From positions 1 to 64,000 of the forward strand of contig CAUWLL010000003.1 in the NCBI GenBank assembly GCA_963559605.1: a stretch of DNA of 64,000 nucleotides, given 5' to 3'. Below, in pieces: positions 54,081 to 62,982 of the stretch (position 1 is the stretch's first letter; every line of letters starts with the position of its first letter). Below the pieces are notes generated by a model. It was not told where the DNA came from and ran no database searches. It saw only the letters and a list, made by a program, of their open reading frames with translations. The translations under genes were made by a program, and so were the position numbers. Source of the DNA: Dorea_D sp963559605 (GTDB taxonomy: Bacteria > Bacillota > Clostridia > Lachnospirales > Lachnospiraceae).

Positions 54081-56501
54081 TTATTTACGAAGCTCGATTC
54101 CCATGTCCTCTAAAGCACCGAGAATCTTATTCATTGCCGTAGTCACTTCTGCATCTTCCAGTGTCTTATCCTTCGCACGGAATACGATCGAATATGCCAC
54201 AGACTTATAACCTTCTTGGATCTGCGCACCCTCATAAATATCAAACAATGCGTAGCTTTCCAAATAGGCTCCGCCTTTCTGCTCGATGACTTCTTCTACC
54301 TGACCGACCAGAATTTCTTTTGGCATCACCATACTAATGTCTCTGGTTACTGCCGGGAATTTAGCAATTCCGGTATATTTCCGATCGAATGTGGTTCTCT
54401 CTACAATCTCCGGCATGTCAATGACTGCCACATACGCTTTCGTACCGATTCCATAAGTATCTGCCACATCCGGATGCACCTCTCCCAAATATCCTACAAC
54501 TACACCATCATAAATAATATTTGCCTGGCGTCCCGGATGAAGGTATGGTTTTCCCGCATTCGGATCGTATGTCTCCTTCTTATGCATACCTACCTTCTCG
54601 AAAAATTCCTCTACCACACCCTTCATACTGAAGAAATCTCCGTCACCGTACATACCGAGGGTGAACTGCATTCTTTCTTCTGGAAGCTCCGTAAGCGGTA
54701 ATGCTTTCGGAAGGTAAACATTTCCAAGTTCATAAAGTCTTACATTTTTATTTCTTCGATTGTAATTCGTAGCAAGAGAGGTCAGCATTCCATTTAAAGA
54801 CGTCGTACGCATTATGCTGTAATCTTCACCCAGCGGATTCATAATTTCCACTGTACAACGAAGCGGTGAATCCTCTGGAAGAAGTAATTTATCAAACACT
54901 TTCGGACTCTCAAAAGAATAGGTCATACCCTGACTGAAACCACAAAATTCGGCAATCTCTCTTGCAATTTCCTCCACTCTTAATTTGAAAGACAGCTTTC
55001 CGGTTGTAGCTTCGCCTCTTGGAAGTGTCGTCGGAATATTATCATACCCGTAAAATCTTGCCACTTCCTCTGCAAGATCTGCAAGACGGAACAAGTCGTG
55101 GCGGAAAGTCGGTGCGATCACTTCATTTGTCGCCTCGTCATAAGAAAGGTCAATGGTTTTGAAATAACCCAGCATTTCCTCTTTCGAAATATCGGTTCCA
55201 AGAAGCGTATTGATCGCATCTGCATCAAACGGTACTCTTACAGGCTCTTTTTTCTTACCGTATACGTCTACCATGCCTCCTACTACTTCTCCCGCGCCAA
55301 GTTCCTCTACTAATTGGCAGGCACGGTCGATAGCCGCCTGAGCGTTGTTCGGATCCAGTCCTTTTTCGAATTTACCGGAAGCATCTGTACGAAGTCCCAC
55401 TTTTTTACTGGATTTACGGATGTTTGTTCCGTCAAAACACGCCGCCTCAAAAAGCATTGTTTTTACATCTTCGGTAATCATGGAATTTTCTCCTCCCATG
55501 ATACCTGCAATGCCCACAGACTTTTCTCCGTCGCAGATCATAAGCACAGACTCGTCCATCTGTCTCTCCTGACCATCCAACGTCACAAATTTCTCGCCTG
55601 CCGCCGCTCTTCTTACAATGATCTCATTTCCCGCAATGGTCTCAAGGTCATAAGCATGCATTGGCTGTCCATACTCTTCCATCACATAGTTTGTAATATC
55701 GACAAGGTTGTTGATCGGACGGATTCCCACAGAAGCCAGGCGTCTCTGCATCCACTTTGGAGACGGGCCGATCTTAATATTTTTCACAACTCTTGCACAA
55801 TATCTCGGACAAAGCTCGCTGTCCTCTACAGAAACCTTGATATAATCGTTGACATCCTCGGCATTCCCGGTCTCTTTCACTACCGGAGGGCAAAATTCCT
55901 TACGGAATGTAGCTGCCGCTTCTCTTGCAACACCGACAACACTGAAACAGTCCACACGATTAGATGTTACTTCGTATTCAAACACCACGTCGTGAAGTCC
56001 CAATACTTCCACTGCGTCTGCCCCTACTTCTGTATCCTCCGGGAAAATATAGATTCCATACTCCGGCGCTTCCGGATACATTTCACGGTTAGAACCAAGC
56101 TCCTCAATAGAGCACATCATACCGAAACTCTCCACACCGCGAAGTTTTCCCTTCTTAATCTTAATACCGCCTGCTACACGCTCTCCCGGCTCATGTCCGC
56201 CTGCCACACGTCCGCCGTCAAGCACAACAGGAACCTTGTCTCCTTCCTGTACATTAGGCGCTCCCGTAACAATCTGCACCGTCTCCGCGCCCACATTCAC
56301 CTGACAGATGATCAGCTTATCTGCATCCGGGTGTTTCTCAATCTTTTCAATCTGACCAACCACAATTTTGTCCAGATCAGCGTCCAGCTGCTCATAGCCT
56401 TCCACTTTTGTTCCGGATAATGTCATTGCATCTGCGTATTCCTGTGCTGTCACGTCAAGATCCGGGACATACGCTTTTATCCATGATAATGATGTATTCA
56501 T
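54081..56501 (-). CDS. pheT: Phenylalanine-tRNA ligase, beta subunit
   Basis: An 806-residue PheT, which binds tRNA and edits mischarged Tyr. The N-terminal tRNA-binding domain (residues ~40-150), the B3/B4 editing region (YEVTSNRVDCFSVVGVAREAAA), the B5 domain (about 410-470), the catalytic-like core (IMNPLGEDYSIMRTTSL) and the C-terminal ferredoxin-fold anticodon domain (KFPAVTRDISMV) are present. Expression is set by the T-box ahead of pheS. The 190-bp gap to pheS holds a structured repeat. Confidence 0.96.
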   Translation of the reverse strand: MNTSLSWIKAYVPDLDVTAQEYADAMTLSGTKVEGYEQLDADLDKIVVGQIEKIEKHPDADKLIICQVNVGAETVQIVTGAPNVQEGDKVPVVLDGGRVAGGHEPGERVAGGIKIKKGKLRGVESFGMMCSIEELGSNREMYPEAPEYGIYIFPEDTEVGADAVEVLGLHDVVFEYEVTSNRVDCFSVVGVAREAAATFRKEFCPPVVKETGNAEDVNDYIKVSVEDSELCPRYCARVVKNIKIGPSPKWMQRRLASVGIRPINNLVDITNYVMEEYGQPMHAYDLETIAGNEIIVRRAAAGEKFVTLDGQERQMDESVLMICDGEKSVGIAGIMGGENSMITEDVKTMLFEAACFDGTNIRKSSKKVGLRTDASGKFEKGLDPNNAQAAIDRACQLVEELGAGEVVGGMVDVYGKKKEPVRVPFDADAINTLLGTDISKEEMLGYFKTIDLSYDEATNEVIAPTFRHDLFRLADLAEEVARFYGYDNIPTTLPRGEATTGKLSFKLRVEEIAREIAEFCGFSQGMTYSFESPKVFDKLLLPEDSPLRCTVEIMNPLGEDYSIMRTTSLNGMLTSLATNYNRRNKNVRLYELGNVYLPKALPLTELPEERMQFTLGMYGDGDFFSMKGVVEEFFEKVGMHKKETYDPNAGKPYLHPGRQANIIYDGVVVGYLGEVHPDVADTYGIGTKAYVAVIDMPEIVERTTFDRKYTGIAKFPAVTRDISMVMPKEILVGQVEEVIEQKGGAYLESYALFDIYEGAQIQEGYKSVAYSIVFRAKDKTLEDAEVTTAMNKILGALEDMGIELRK

Positions 56502-56537
56502 TGTAAATCTCCTTTCGCTGTATATATATAATAACTC

Positions 56538-56684
56538 TGCTCGTGCTTCCTTCCTTTGTCTCTATTTTACTCCAGAATCCGACAACTCCGTTGTCTTCGT
56601 ATCGCTCTGCGATACTTCCTGATTCTGTCGTTACGCTCGCACACGGAAGTAAATACTCGCTTTGCTCGTGCTTCCTTCCTTTGT
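56538..56684 (-). repeat. Structured repeat between pheS and pheT
   Basis: A 22-bp sequence is repeated directly at 56538-56559 and 56663-56684. Between them CAGAATC at 56573-56579 pairs with GATTCTG at 56621-56627 and encloses two perfect hairpins (56581-56595, GACAAC/GTTGTC; 56599-56615, GTATCGC/GCGATAC). The predicted fold is a three-way junction. No gene is in the gap. Confidence 0.8.
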
Positions 56685-56691
56685 GTGCTCG

Positions 56692-57711
56692 CTAAAATTG
56701 TTTCAAAAATCTAATGTCGTTCTCATACAACAGACGCATATCGTCAATCTCATATTTTAAGAGTGCAATTCTTTCAAGCCCTGCTCCAAACGCGAATCCG
56801 GTGTACTCATTCGGATCGATTCCACACATCTCTAATACGTGTGGGTGAACCATTCCGCACCCCAGAATCTCAATCCATCCGGAACCTTTACAGAAACGGC
56901 AGCCTTTACCTCCGCATTTAAAGCATGTCACATCTACTTCAGCACTAGGCTCGGTAAATGGGAAATGATGTGGACGGAATTTTGTCTTTGTCTCCGGTCC
57001 AAATAATTCTTTTGCAAACACTTCCAGTGTTCCTTTTAAATCTGCAAAAGAAATATTCTTATCGATAACAAGTCCTTCAATTTGATGGAAAGACGGGGAA
57101 TGTGTCGCATCCACTTCGTCGGAACGGAACACTCTGCCCGGCGCGATCATACAGATCGGAAGTTTTCCCTCTTCCATCACACGTGCCTGTACCGGGGACG
57201 TCTGAGTACGGAGCACAATTTCTTTATTAATATAAAATGTATCCTGCTCGTCTTTTGCCGGATGCCCATCCGGGATGTTCAATTTCTCAAAATTATAAAG
57301 GTCGTACTCTACTTCCGGTCCTTCTACCACTTCATAACCCATGCCCACAAAGATTCTTTCCACCTCTTCCAGCGCAATCGTGTTTGGATGACGGTGTCCT
57401 ACCATATTTTTCTTCGATGGAAGTGTTACATCGATGACCTCTTTTTTCATCTGCTCCTCGCGAAGAGCACGTTCCATTTTCGCCTTGCTTTCTTCCAATA
57501 CTTTTTCGATGGCTTCTCTTGTCTCGTTCACCATCTGTCCCACCTTCGGACGATCCTCCGGGGCAACGTCTTTCATGCTTTTTAATACTGCGGTAAGTTC
57601 ACCCTTTTTACCTAAGTATTTTACACGCACATCATTAAGTTTCTCCGGAGCGTCGGCAAGCTCGATCGCTTTTAACGCTTCGTCTTTGATGTTGTTTAGT
57701 TTTTCCTGCAT
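56692..57711 (-). CDS. pheS: Phenylalanine-tRNA ligase, alpha subunit
   Basis: A 339-residue PheS, the catalytic subunit charging tRNA-Phe. A coiled-coil arm (residues 1-85) is followed by the class II core: VGHRHPNTIALEEVERIF, GMGYEVVEGPEVEYDLYNF (motif 1/2), the Cys-rich CFKCGGKGCRFCKGSGW loop usual in Firmicutes, GCGMVHPHVLE, and motif 3 GFAFGAGLERIALL. It is the first gene after the T-box leader, so tRNA-Phe charging controls it. Confidence 0.97.
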   Translation of the reverse strand: MQEKLNNIKDEALKAIELADAPEKLNDVRVKYLGKKGELTAVLKSMKDVAPEDRPKVGQMVNETREAIEKVLEESKAKMERALREEQMKKEVIDVTLPSKKNMVGHRHPNTIALEEVERIFVGMGYEVVEGPEVEYDLYNFEKLNIPDGHPAKDEQDTFYINKEIVLRTQTSPVQARVMEEGKLPICMIAPGRVFRSDEVDATHSPSFHQIEGLVIDKNISFADLKGTLEVFAKELFGPETKTKFRPHHFPFTEPSAEVDVTCFKCGGKGCRFCKGSGWIEILGCGMVHPHVLEMCGIDPNEYTGFAFGAGLERIALLKYEIDDMRLLYENDIRFLKQF

Positions 57712-57754
57712 CTTTCTATCTCCTTTTCTATATATTTCCTGAGTGCACTATAAA

Positions 57755-58031
57755 AGCCCCGTCCCTAAAAGGGACGAGGCTATAACCCGTGGTACCACCC
57801 TGATTCCTGTACGAAACTCTTCTGTACAGGCACTCATATATGCGTAACGTGCATTCTACGGTATCTCCTACTGCTCCTGCAGCTTTCTGCAAGCATTTCA
57901 AACATACAGCTCACGTGGGAAATTCGTTCCCTGCCTGAACCAAAGGAAACTTACAGCCAGTGGTCTCCTCTCTCTGCTGGAAAACAGTTCACTACTTACA
58001 CGGTCATTGCTTTTCATCTATCTGTTAATAC
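57755..58031 (-). promoter_or_regulatory. T-box leader controlling pheST
   Basis: On the minus strand the T-box sequence AGGGTGGTACCACGGG (57801-57786) precedes a GC-rich terminator (GCCTCGTCCC with GGGACGGGGC, then TTTT; 57780-57755). Upstream stem I carries AGAGAGGAGACC and a likely UUC specifier codon at 57921-57919. Uncharged tRNA-Phe should pair here and prevent termination. The ~250-nt leader fills the gap to yihY. Confidence 0.93.
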
Positions 58032-58037
58032 TTCATT

Positions 58038-58065
58038 ATTGTATCACATGCCCATGGGATGTCAA
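58038..58065 (-). promoter_or_regulatory. Promoter of the pheST T-box transcript
   Basis: TTGACA (58065-58060), a 16-bp spacer and TACAAT (58043-58038) on the minus strand, just before the T-box. Confidence 0.8.
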
Positions 58066-58068
58066 GAG

Positions 58069-58914
58069 CTAATTTCTATCTCTGTCCCCTCCGGTAAATA
58101 TCTTATCATACATCAATACATTCACCACACCCCCAAGCAGGATACTATACATACAAAAATACATCCACAACATAATCAGTACGATCGTCGTAAGACTTCC
58201 GTACATATTGGAAAATCCCTGAAACACATCCACATACACAGAGAAGATCCACGATACGACCATCCAGCCCACAGCCGCAAACACAGCCCCCGGAAGCTGT
58301 TTGATCAAACGTTCTTTCCGGTTTGGAAGGAATTTATAAATAAGCAGAGAAAATATCATCAACACAATCGGCGTGATCACCGACCTGACTTGAATCAATC
58401 GATCTGCTACATTTTTGAAGATCGGAATATGCTCTGTTACAAAAATATTCAAAGTATTACCGAACACTGACAACACCAGCAGAAATATGATCACCAAAAG
58501 GAACATGATCGTATACAGCGTGGAGCGCAGTCTCAGGAATATATAATTACGAGTCTCGTGGCATTTATATATACTGTTCAGACCGGAAGTCATGGCAAGT
58601 ACTCCCTTCCCGGCAGACCATAGCGCCACAATTACTGTGATCGGGATGATTCCCATGGATTGATTATACACTTGATTCACAATCGAAGTGATCATGGAAT
58701 CCACCGAAGTAGGAAATACCTGGATAACTGCGGTCATAACATCCGCTTTCGTAACCGGGGTATAACGCACAAGTGTCAGAAGCAGCAAAAGAATGGGAAT
58801 AAGACACAGCATAAAGAAGTATGCTGTCTGCGCAGCATACGCACCCACATGATCTCTGCCGATCCCTTCTATTACCGTCTTAGTTTTTTCATATATCCTT
58901 TTGATCCTTCTCAT
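58069..58914 (-). CDS. YihY/BrkB family membrane protein
   Basis: A 281-residue membrane protein with six hydrophobic segments and the YihY hallmarks HVGAYAAQTAYFFMLCLIPILLLL near the start and AAVGWMVVSWIFSVYV later. Often miscalled ribonuclease BN; the function is not established. It ends just upstream of the pheST promoter. Confidence 0.9.
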   Translation of the reverse strand: MRRIKRIYEKTKTVIEGIGRDHVGAYAAQTAYFFMLCLIPILLLLLTLVRYTPVTKADVMTAVIQVFPTSVDSMITSIVNQVYNQSMGIIPITVIVALWSAGKGVLAMTSGLNSIYKCHETRNYIFLRLRSTLYTIMFLLVIIFLLVLSVFGNTLNIFVTEHIPIFKNVADRLIQVRSVITPIVLMIFSLLIYKFLPNRKERLIKQLPGAVFAAVGWMVVSWIFSVYVDVFQGFSNMYGSLTTIVLIMLWMYFCMYSILLGGVVNVLMYDKIFTGGDRDRN

Positions 58915-58966
58915 AAGCCCACTCCCGGTATTTTCTCTACATTGTAGCCGATTTTAAAGCTTTTGT

Positions 58967-60322
58967 CTATTCTATCGTTACTCCCTGATAGAACAATTGT
59001 AAAATCTCTTTGTAATTTTTCCCTTGTTTTGCCATCTCATTCGCTCCGTTCTGACTCATCCCGATGCCATGACCAAAACCTCCTCCTTCAATGACAAAAG
59101 AACTGCCCTTTTTCTTTATAGTAAAAAATCCGCTCGGAAGAAGTGCCCCGCAGTCTACCTTGCTTCCATCCTGTCTTCGGATCTCATAATTTCCGGCAAG
59201 CGAGGCGCGTATTTTATTTTCTGTCTTCACGATAGCGCTCCCCTTGCTTCCTACCGCTTTTAACTGTAAAGCAACGCCGCCCGAACCACGCTTGATGACT
59301 TTCACACTTTTGACCTTCCCTATATCTTTCTTTATATTTCTTCGCAGCAGCTCTGTCATTTCACGCCCTGAAACTTTTGCGCTCCATCGATACCAGGGAA
59401 GTTCTTTCTCGTAATCTCCATCTTTCCCTTTTACATCTATAGGCGCCAAATAGGCATTCTTTCCAGAAGGTTTCGTACCCCAAGCCTCTACATTCGCAGT
59501 CTTTCCGCAAGACGTAGAATAATAGTATGTGGTAACGGTTTTTCCTTTATACTGAACCGTTTCTCCCGCCGTTGCATAGACCGCATCTCTTACAGATACA
59601 GCAGGCTTGGAATTCCCGTAAACCTGATAATCTGTACTGTCGTTTACATGGGCTTTGTATTTGGGATACCCATAACTTCTCATCTGTCTGACTGCATAGC
59701 TTCTGGCACACACTGCCTGCGCCTTTAACGCCTCCGGCTCATAAGAGGCAGGCATTTCGCTTGGAACAACCCGGCAGAGATAACTTTCCACCGGAAGTTC
59801 ATTGACGATAACGATCCCCTTTTTTGTTTTTCGCAGCTCTATGGCTCCTTCATAGGACGGAGTCCCATAGCCCCGCTTTAAACTGTTGACAGTAATACCG
59901 CCTTTTTTTGCCTGAACTATGATCTTTCCTTTTTTTAACTTTTTATTTTTCCATCCCACCTTCAAGACCTTTGTTTCTTTCTTTTTTCCGTCCCCGTATG
60001 TAACCAAAAGTCCATTCTTAGAAGAAACTTTTACACTAGAATGAACAATACCTTTATAACCGTTTGTCATAAGTACAACGCGGATGTTGGAATCCCCTTT
60101 CGGTATCTGCTTTTTCTTTTGTTCCATCTCCTGCGGGGACTGTGGTTTTTTTTCTTCACCACGCTTATGCTCCATCTCCACTCCCATGCGGATCCCAAGC
60201 TCCCTTGCCTGATCCGGAAGCCAATGTACGGCTATCACAATAATAAGCGCCGCACCTAAAATACAATTACATAAAAAGACAGTTCTCTTATGAGTCCTGC
60301 GTCTGCGATATTTTCTATTCAT
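58967..60322 (-). CDS. SpoIID/LytB-domain protein
   Basis: A 451-residue membrane-anchored protein with the SpoIID domain in the C-terminal half: VNELPVESYLCRVVPSEMPASYEPEALKAQAVCARSY, then YYSTSCGKTANVEAWG, and the ending FVIEGGGFGHGIGMSQNGANEMA. SpoIID enzymes are lytic transglycosylases acting in engulfment; the LytB variant supports vegetative wall turnover. A basic N-terminus and one transmembrane segment (about residues 18-37) fit export. The start at 60322 is chosen; the upstream extension lies over the 6S RNA gene. Confidence 0.9.
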   Translation of the reverse strand: MNRKYRRRRTHKRTVFLCNCILGAALIIVIAVHWLPDQARELGIRMGVEMEHKRGEEKKPQSPQEMEQKKKQIPKGDSNIRVVLMTNGYKGIVHSSVKVSSKNGLLVTYGDGKKKETKVLKVGWKNKKLKKGKIIVQAKKGGITVNSLKRGYGTPSYEGAIELRKTKKGIVIVNELPVESYLCRVVPSEMPASYEPEALKAQAVCARSYAVRQMRSYGYPKYKAHVNDSTDYQVYGNSKPAVSVRDAVYATAGETVQYKGKTVTTYYYSTSCGKTANVEAWGTKPSGKNAYLAPIDVKGKDGDYEKELPWYRWSAKVSGREMTELLRRNIKKDIGKVKSVKVIKRGSGGVALQLKAVGSKGSAIVKTENKIRASLAGNYEIRRQDGSKVDCGALLPSGFFTIKKKGSSFVIEGGGFGHGIGMSQNGANEMAKQGKNYKEILQLFYQGVTIE

Positions 60323-60399
60323 ACTTTTCAGATCCTTGTCCGTTTTTATATATTTATTACAGAATGCAACAAAAAAGAACCTGTACATAAAATGGAGAA

Positions 60400-60432
60400 A
60401 TACAAAATAGGTGCCGTGAGTCCACGACACCT
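60400..60432 (-). terminator. Terminator downstream of the 6S RNA
   Basis: On the minus strand AGGTGTCGTG pairs with CACGGCACCT around GACT, followed by ATTTTGTATTT. Confidence 0.75.
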
Positions 60433-60439
60433 CTTTATC

Positions 60440-60632
60440 TTTCGTATTCCCCCAAAATGCCGGTTTCTGTATTTTGACTCCTAGCCGTAGCCAGGTGGGT
60501 GTCCGCATCCGCTTTTCTGCCTTCCCCTGCGTAACTCGGAGGCTTGACATAGTACGGAGATATAAGAGTCCCGTTTAAAGTAATGTAGGTTCAAAATTAC
60601 AGAAGTTATCGAACATTCCAGGTTTCAACTGA
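60440..60632 (-). ncRNA. ssrS: 6S RNA
   Basis: About 190 nt between pckA and the SpoIID gene fold into the 6S rod. Terminal arms CCTGGAATG and CATTTTGGG pair (with wobbles); then TTCTGT and ATTTTGA on the 5' side pair with TCAAAAT and ACAGAA on the 3' side, with one bulged A. A large central bubble follows, with the 3' side ACACCCACC and the small hairpin CCTGGC-TACG-GCTAGG, as in Firmicute 6S RNAs. A near-consensus promoter lies directly upstream. 6S RNA binds sigma70-type RNA polymerase and damps transcription in slow growth. Confidence 0.82.
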
Positions 60633-60636
60633 GATT

Positions 60637-60665
60637 ATTATAACCTATTTTCACAATTTTTACAA
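60637..60665 (-). promoter_or_regulatory. Promoter of the 6S RNA gene
   Basis: TTGTAA (60665-60660), a 17-bp spacer and perfect TATAAT (60642-60637) on the minus strand, just after the pckA stop. Confidence 0.8.
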
Positions 60666-60680
60666 CTATATTACAAAAAT

Positions 60681-62285
60681 TTATAACTGTGGTCCGGCAG
60701 AAACCAATGCCTTACCGGCTTCATTTCCTTCATATTTCGCAAAGTTCTTAACAAATCTTCCGGCAAGATCTTTTGCTTTCTCTTCCCATTCAGAAGCATC
60801 GGCATAAGTATCGCGTGGATCCAGAATATTTGTATCAACTCCCGGAAGCTCTGTCGGAACCTCAAAATTGAAGTACGGAATAGTCTTTGTAGGAGCGTTT
60901 GCAATATCTCCGTTTAAGATCGCATCAATGATACCACGAGTATCTTTGATAGAGATACGTTTGCCGCTTCCATTCCATCCTGTGTTAACCAGGTATGCTT
61001 TTGCACCACTCTTCTCCATTCTCTTAACAAGCTCCTCTGCATACTTTGTAGGATGAAGCTCAAGGAATGCCTGACCGAAACAAGCAGAGAAGGTTGGTGT
61101 GGGCTCTGTGATTCCGCGCTCTGTACCGGCAAGCTTAGCTGTGAAGCCTGACAGGAAGTAATACTGTGTCTGCTCCGGTGTAAGTACAGATACCGGAGGA
61201 AGTACTCCGAATGCATCCGCAGACAGGAAGATCACATCTTTTGCAGCAGGAGCCGCAGACACCGGACGTACAATCTTCTCAATGTGGTCGATCGGATAAG
61301 ACACACGAGTATTCTCTGTTACGCTCTTATCATGGAAATCAATCTTTCCATTCTCATCCAATGTTACATTCTCAAGAAGTGCATTTTTCTTGATCGCATT
61401 GTAAATGTCTGGCTCAGACTCTTTATCAAGATTGATAACCTTCGCGTAGCATCCACCCTCAAAGTTAAATACACCGTTATCGTCCCAGCCGTGCTCATCA
61501 TCACCGATCAGAAGACGTTTCGGATCTGTAGAAAGAGTTGTTTTACCTGTTCCGGAGAGTCCAAAGAAGATTGCTGTATTCTCACCGTTCATATCTGTGT
61601 TTGCAGAACAGTGCATGGAAGCAATTCCTTTCAACGGCAGGTAGTAGTTCATCATAGAGAACATACCTTTTTTCATCTCTCCGCCGTACCATGTATTTAA
61701 AATAACCTGCTCACGGCTTGTGATGTTAAACATAGATGCTGTCTCAGAATTAAGACCAAGCTCTTTGTAATTCTCAACTCTGGCTTTAGAAGCATTGTAA
61801 ACAACAAAATCCGGTTCAAAGTTCTCAAGCTCTTCTGCTGTTGGAACGATAAACATGTTCTTTACGAAGTGCGCCTGCCATGCAACCTCAACGATGAAAC
61901 GGATTGCCATACGTGTATCCGCATTTGTTCCGCAGAAAGCATCTACTACAAAAAGTCTCTTATTAGAAAGCTCTTTGATCGCAATGTCTTTACATGTATC
62001 CCAAGCTTCCTGAGAAGCCGGATGGTTGTCATTCTTATATTCATCAGAGGTCCACCATACAGTATCTTTTGAGTTTTCATCCATAACAATAAATTTGTCT
62101 TTTGGTGAACGTCCTGTGTAAATACCCGTCATTACATTGACAGCGCCAAGTTCACTTACCTGACCTTTTTCAAAGCCTTCCAATTCCGGCTTTGTCTCTT
62201 CTTCAAATAATAACTCATAAGAAGGATTGTACACAATCTCTGTAGTTCCTGTAATACCATACTTACTTAAATCGATTTTTGCCAT
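60681..62285 (-). CDS. pckA: Phosphoenolpyruvate carboxykinase (ATP)
   Basis: A 534-residue ATP-type PEP carboxykinase, which interconverts oxaloacetate plus ATP and PEP plus CO2. YTGRSPKDKFIV, the Mn/oxaloacetate region, the P-loop FFGLSGTGKTTLS (about residue 240), LIGDDEHGWDDNGVFNFEGGCYAKVI, and the late NTGWNGSGKRI are present. In this kind of anaerobe it often works in the CO2-fixing or anaplerotic direction. Monocistronic under its own promoter; the 6S RNA gene follows. Confidence 0.97.
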   Translation of the reverse strand: MAKIDLSKYGITGTTEIVYNPSYELLFEEETKPELEGFEKGQVSELGAVNVMTGIYTGRSPKDKFIVMDENSKDTVWWTSDEYKNDNHPASQEAWDTCKDIAIKELSNKRLFVVDAFCGTNADTRMAIRFIVEVAWQAHFVKNMFIVPTAEELENFEPDFVVYNASKARVENYKELGLNSETASMFNITSREQVILNTWYGGEMKKGMFSMMNYYLPLKGIASMHCSANTDMNGENTAIFFGLSGTGKTTLSTDPKRLLIGDDEHGWDDNGVFNFEGGCYAKVINLDKESEPDIYNAIKKNALLENVTLDENGKIDFHDKSVTENTRVSYPIDHIEKIVRPVSAAPAAKDVIFLSADAFGVLPPVSVLTPEQTQYYFLSGFTAKLAGTERGITEPTPTFSACFGQAFLELHPTKYAEELVKRMEKSGAKAYLVNTGWNGSGKRISIKDTRGIIDAILNGDIANAPTKTIPYFNFEVPTELPGVDTNILDPRDTYADASEWEEKAKDLAGRFVKNFAKYEGNEAGKALVSAGPQL

Positions 62286-62383
62286 CTTACATTTAACCTC
62301 TTTTCTTTCCTTATTATTTTATACTGTTTCGTAAACGCCGCTTTTTGTTCGTTAAATTTGTCCTTCGCAACGCCATTTGTCTT

Positions 62384-62412
62384 ATTATCTCACCATTCTC
62401 CGAAAAAGTCAA
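62384..62412 (-). promoter_or_regulatory. Promoter of pckA
   Basis: TTGACT (62412-62407), a 17-bp spacer, GATAAT (62389-62384) on the minus strand. The untranslated leader to the ATG at 62285 is about 90 nt; no riboswitch was recognised in it. Confidence 0.7.
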
Positions 62413-62498
62413 GAGTTTAACAATCTTTTTTCGAAAGTTTATAAATTTTATTATTCATTTATCTTTTAAATATTAATAAAACAGGTGTGTATAATCCC

Positions 62499-62533
62499 AA
62501 AAATGCAGGATTTGAATTTAAATCCTGCATTTT
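62499..62533 (-). terminator. Terminator after the thrC-linked membrane gene
   Basis: AAAATGCAGGATTT pairs perfectly with AAATCCTGCATTTT around a 6-nt loop; on the minus strand TTTTTGGG follows. Apart from this and the pckA promoter, the 350-bp gap 62286-62634 shows nothing. Confidence 0.85.
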
Positions 62534-62634
62534 GTGAAGCCAAGCATATTATTCACGGCTTTCCGGATCCTTATTCGATTATGAAATACAATCCCAAAAG
62601 TCAACCGCCAAATCACACAAACAAACGTGATTCT

Positions 62635-62982
62635 TTATTTCCCAAAATATTTTGTATTAATTTTTCTGATCATTACAGTATATACAATGAGTACAACTAC
62701 CACCGCCGAAAACGTGACAATAAATAAAGTCCCCACTCTTTCTACCATCGTATTATAAACATCCACGCAGCCATGCAAAGTAGTTGTAATTCCAAGGAGA
62801 AACAGAGGAAGCTGTACTTCTTTGCAGTATCCGTTTAAGTCTTTACATTCACGGATATTCGTTCCCTTCGGAAGCAAAATTGTCTGATTGACTTGTTTTT
62901 TTAACTTCAACATGCAAAACGCATACAAACAGTACACGCCGCCTAATAGAATTAAAATTCCTAAAATACCGTCCAGCATCAT
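62635..62982 (-). CDS. Small membrane protein linked to thrC
   Basis: A 115-residue protein with three hydrophobic segments (about residues 5-24, 58-75 and 85-108). Not matched to a family. Its ATG overlaps the thrC stop (TAATG), so it is translated from the thrC mRNA. Confidence 0.7.
   Translation of the reverse strand: MMLDGILGILILLGGVYCLYAFCMLKLKKQVNQTILLPKGTNIRECKDLNGYCKEVQLPLFLLGITTTLHGCVDVYNTMVERVGTLFIVTFSAVVVVLIVYTVMIRKINTKYFGK

Noticed and set aside
55314..56420. Long plus-strand frame of 368 codons
   Set aside because: It lies fully antisense to pheT, has no ribosome binding site and has a His/Arg/Ser-rich, Cys-scattered composition typical of shadow frames.
60323..60550. Upstream extension of the SpoIID frame
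   Set aside because: It runs through the 6S RNA gene and its terminator and lacks a start signal; the ATG at 60322 gives a normal N-terminus.
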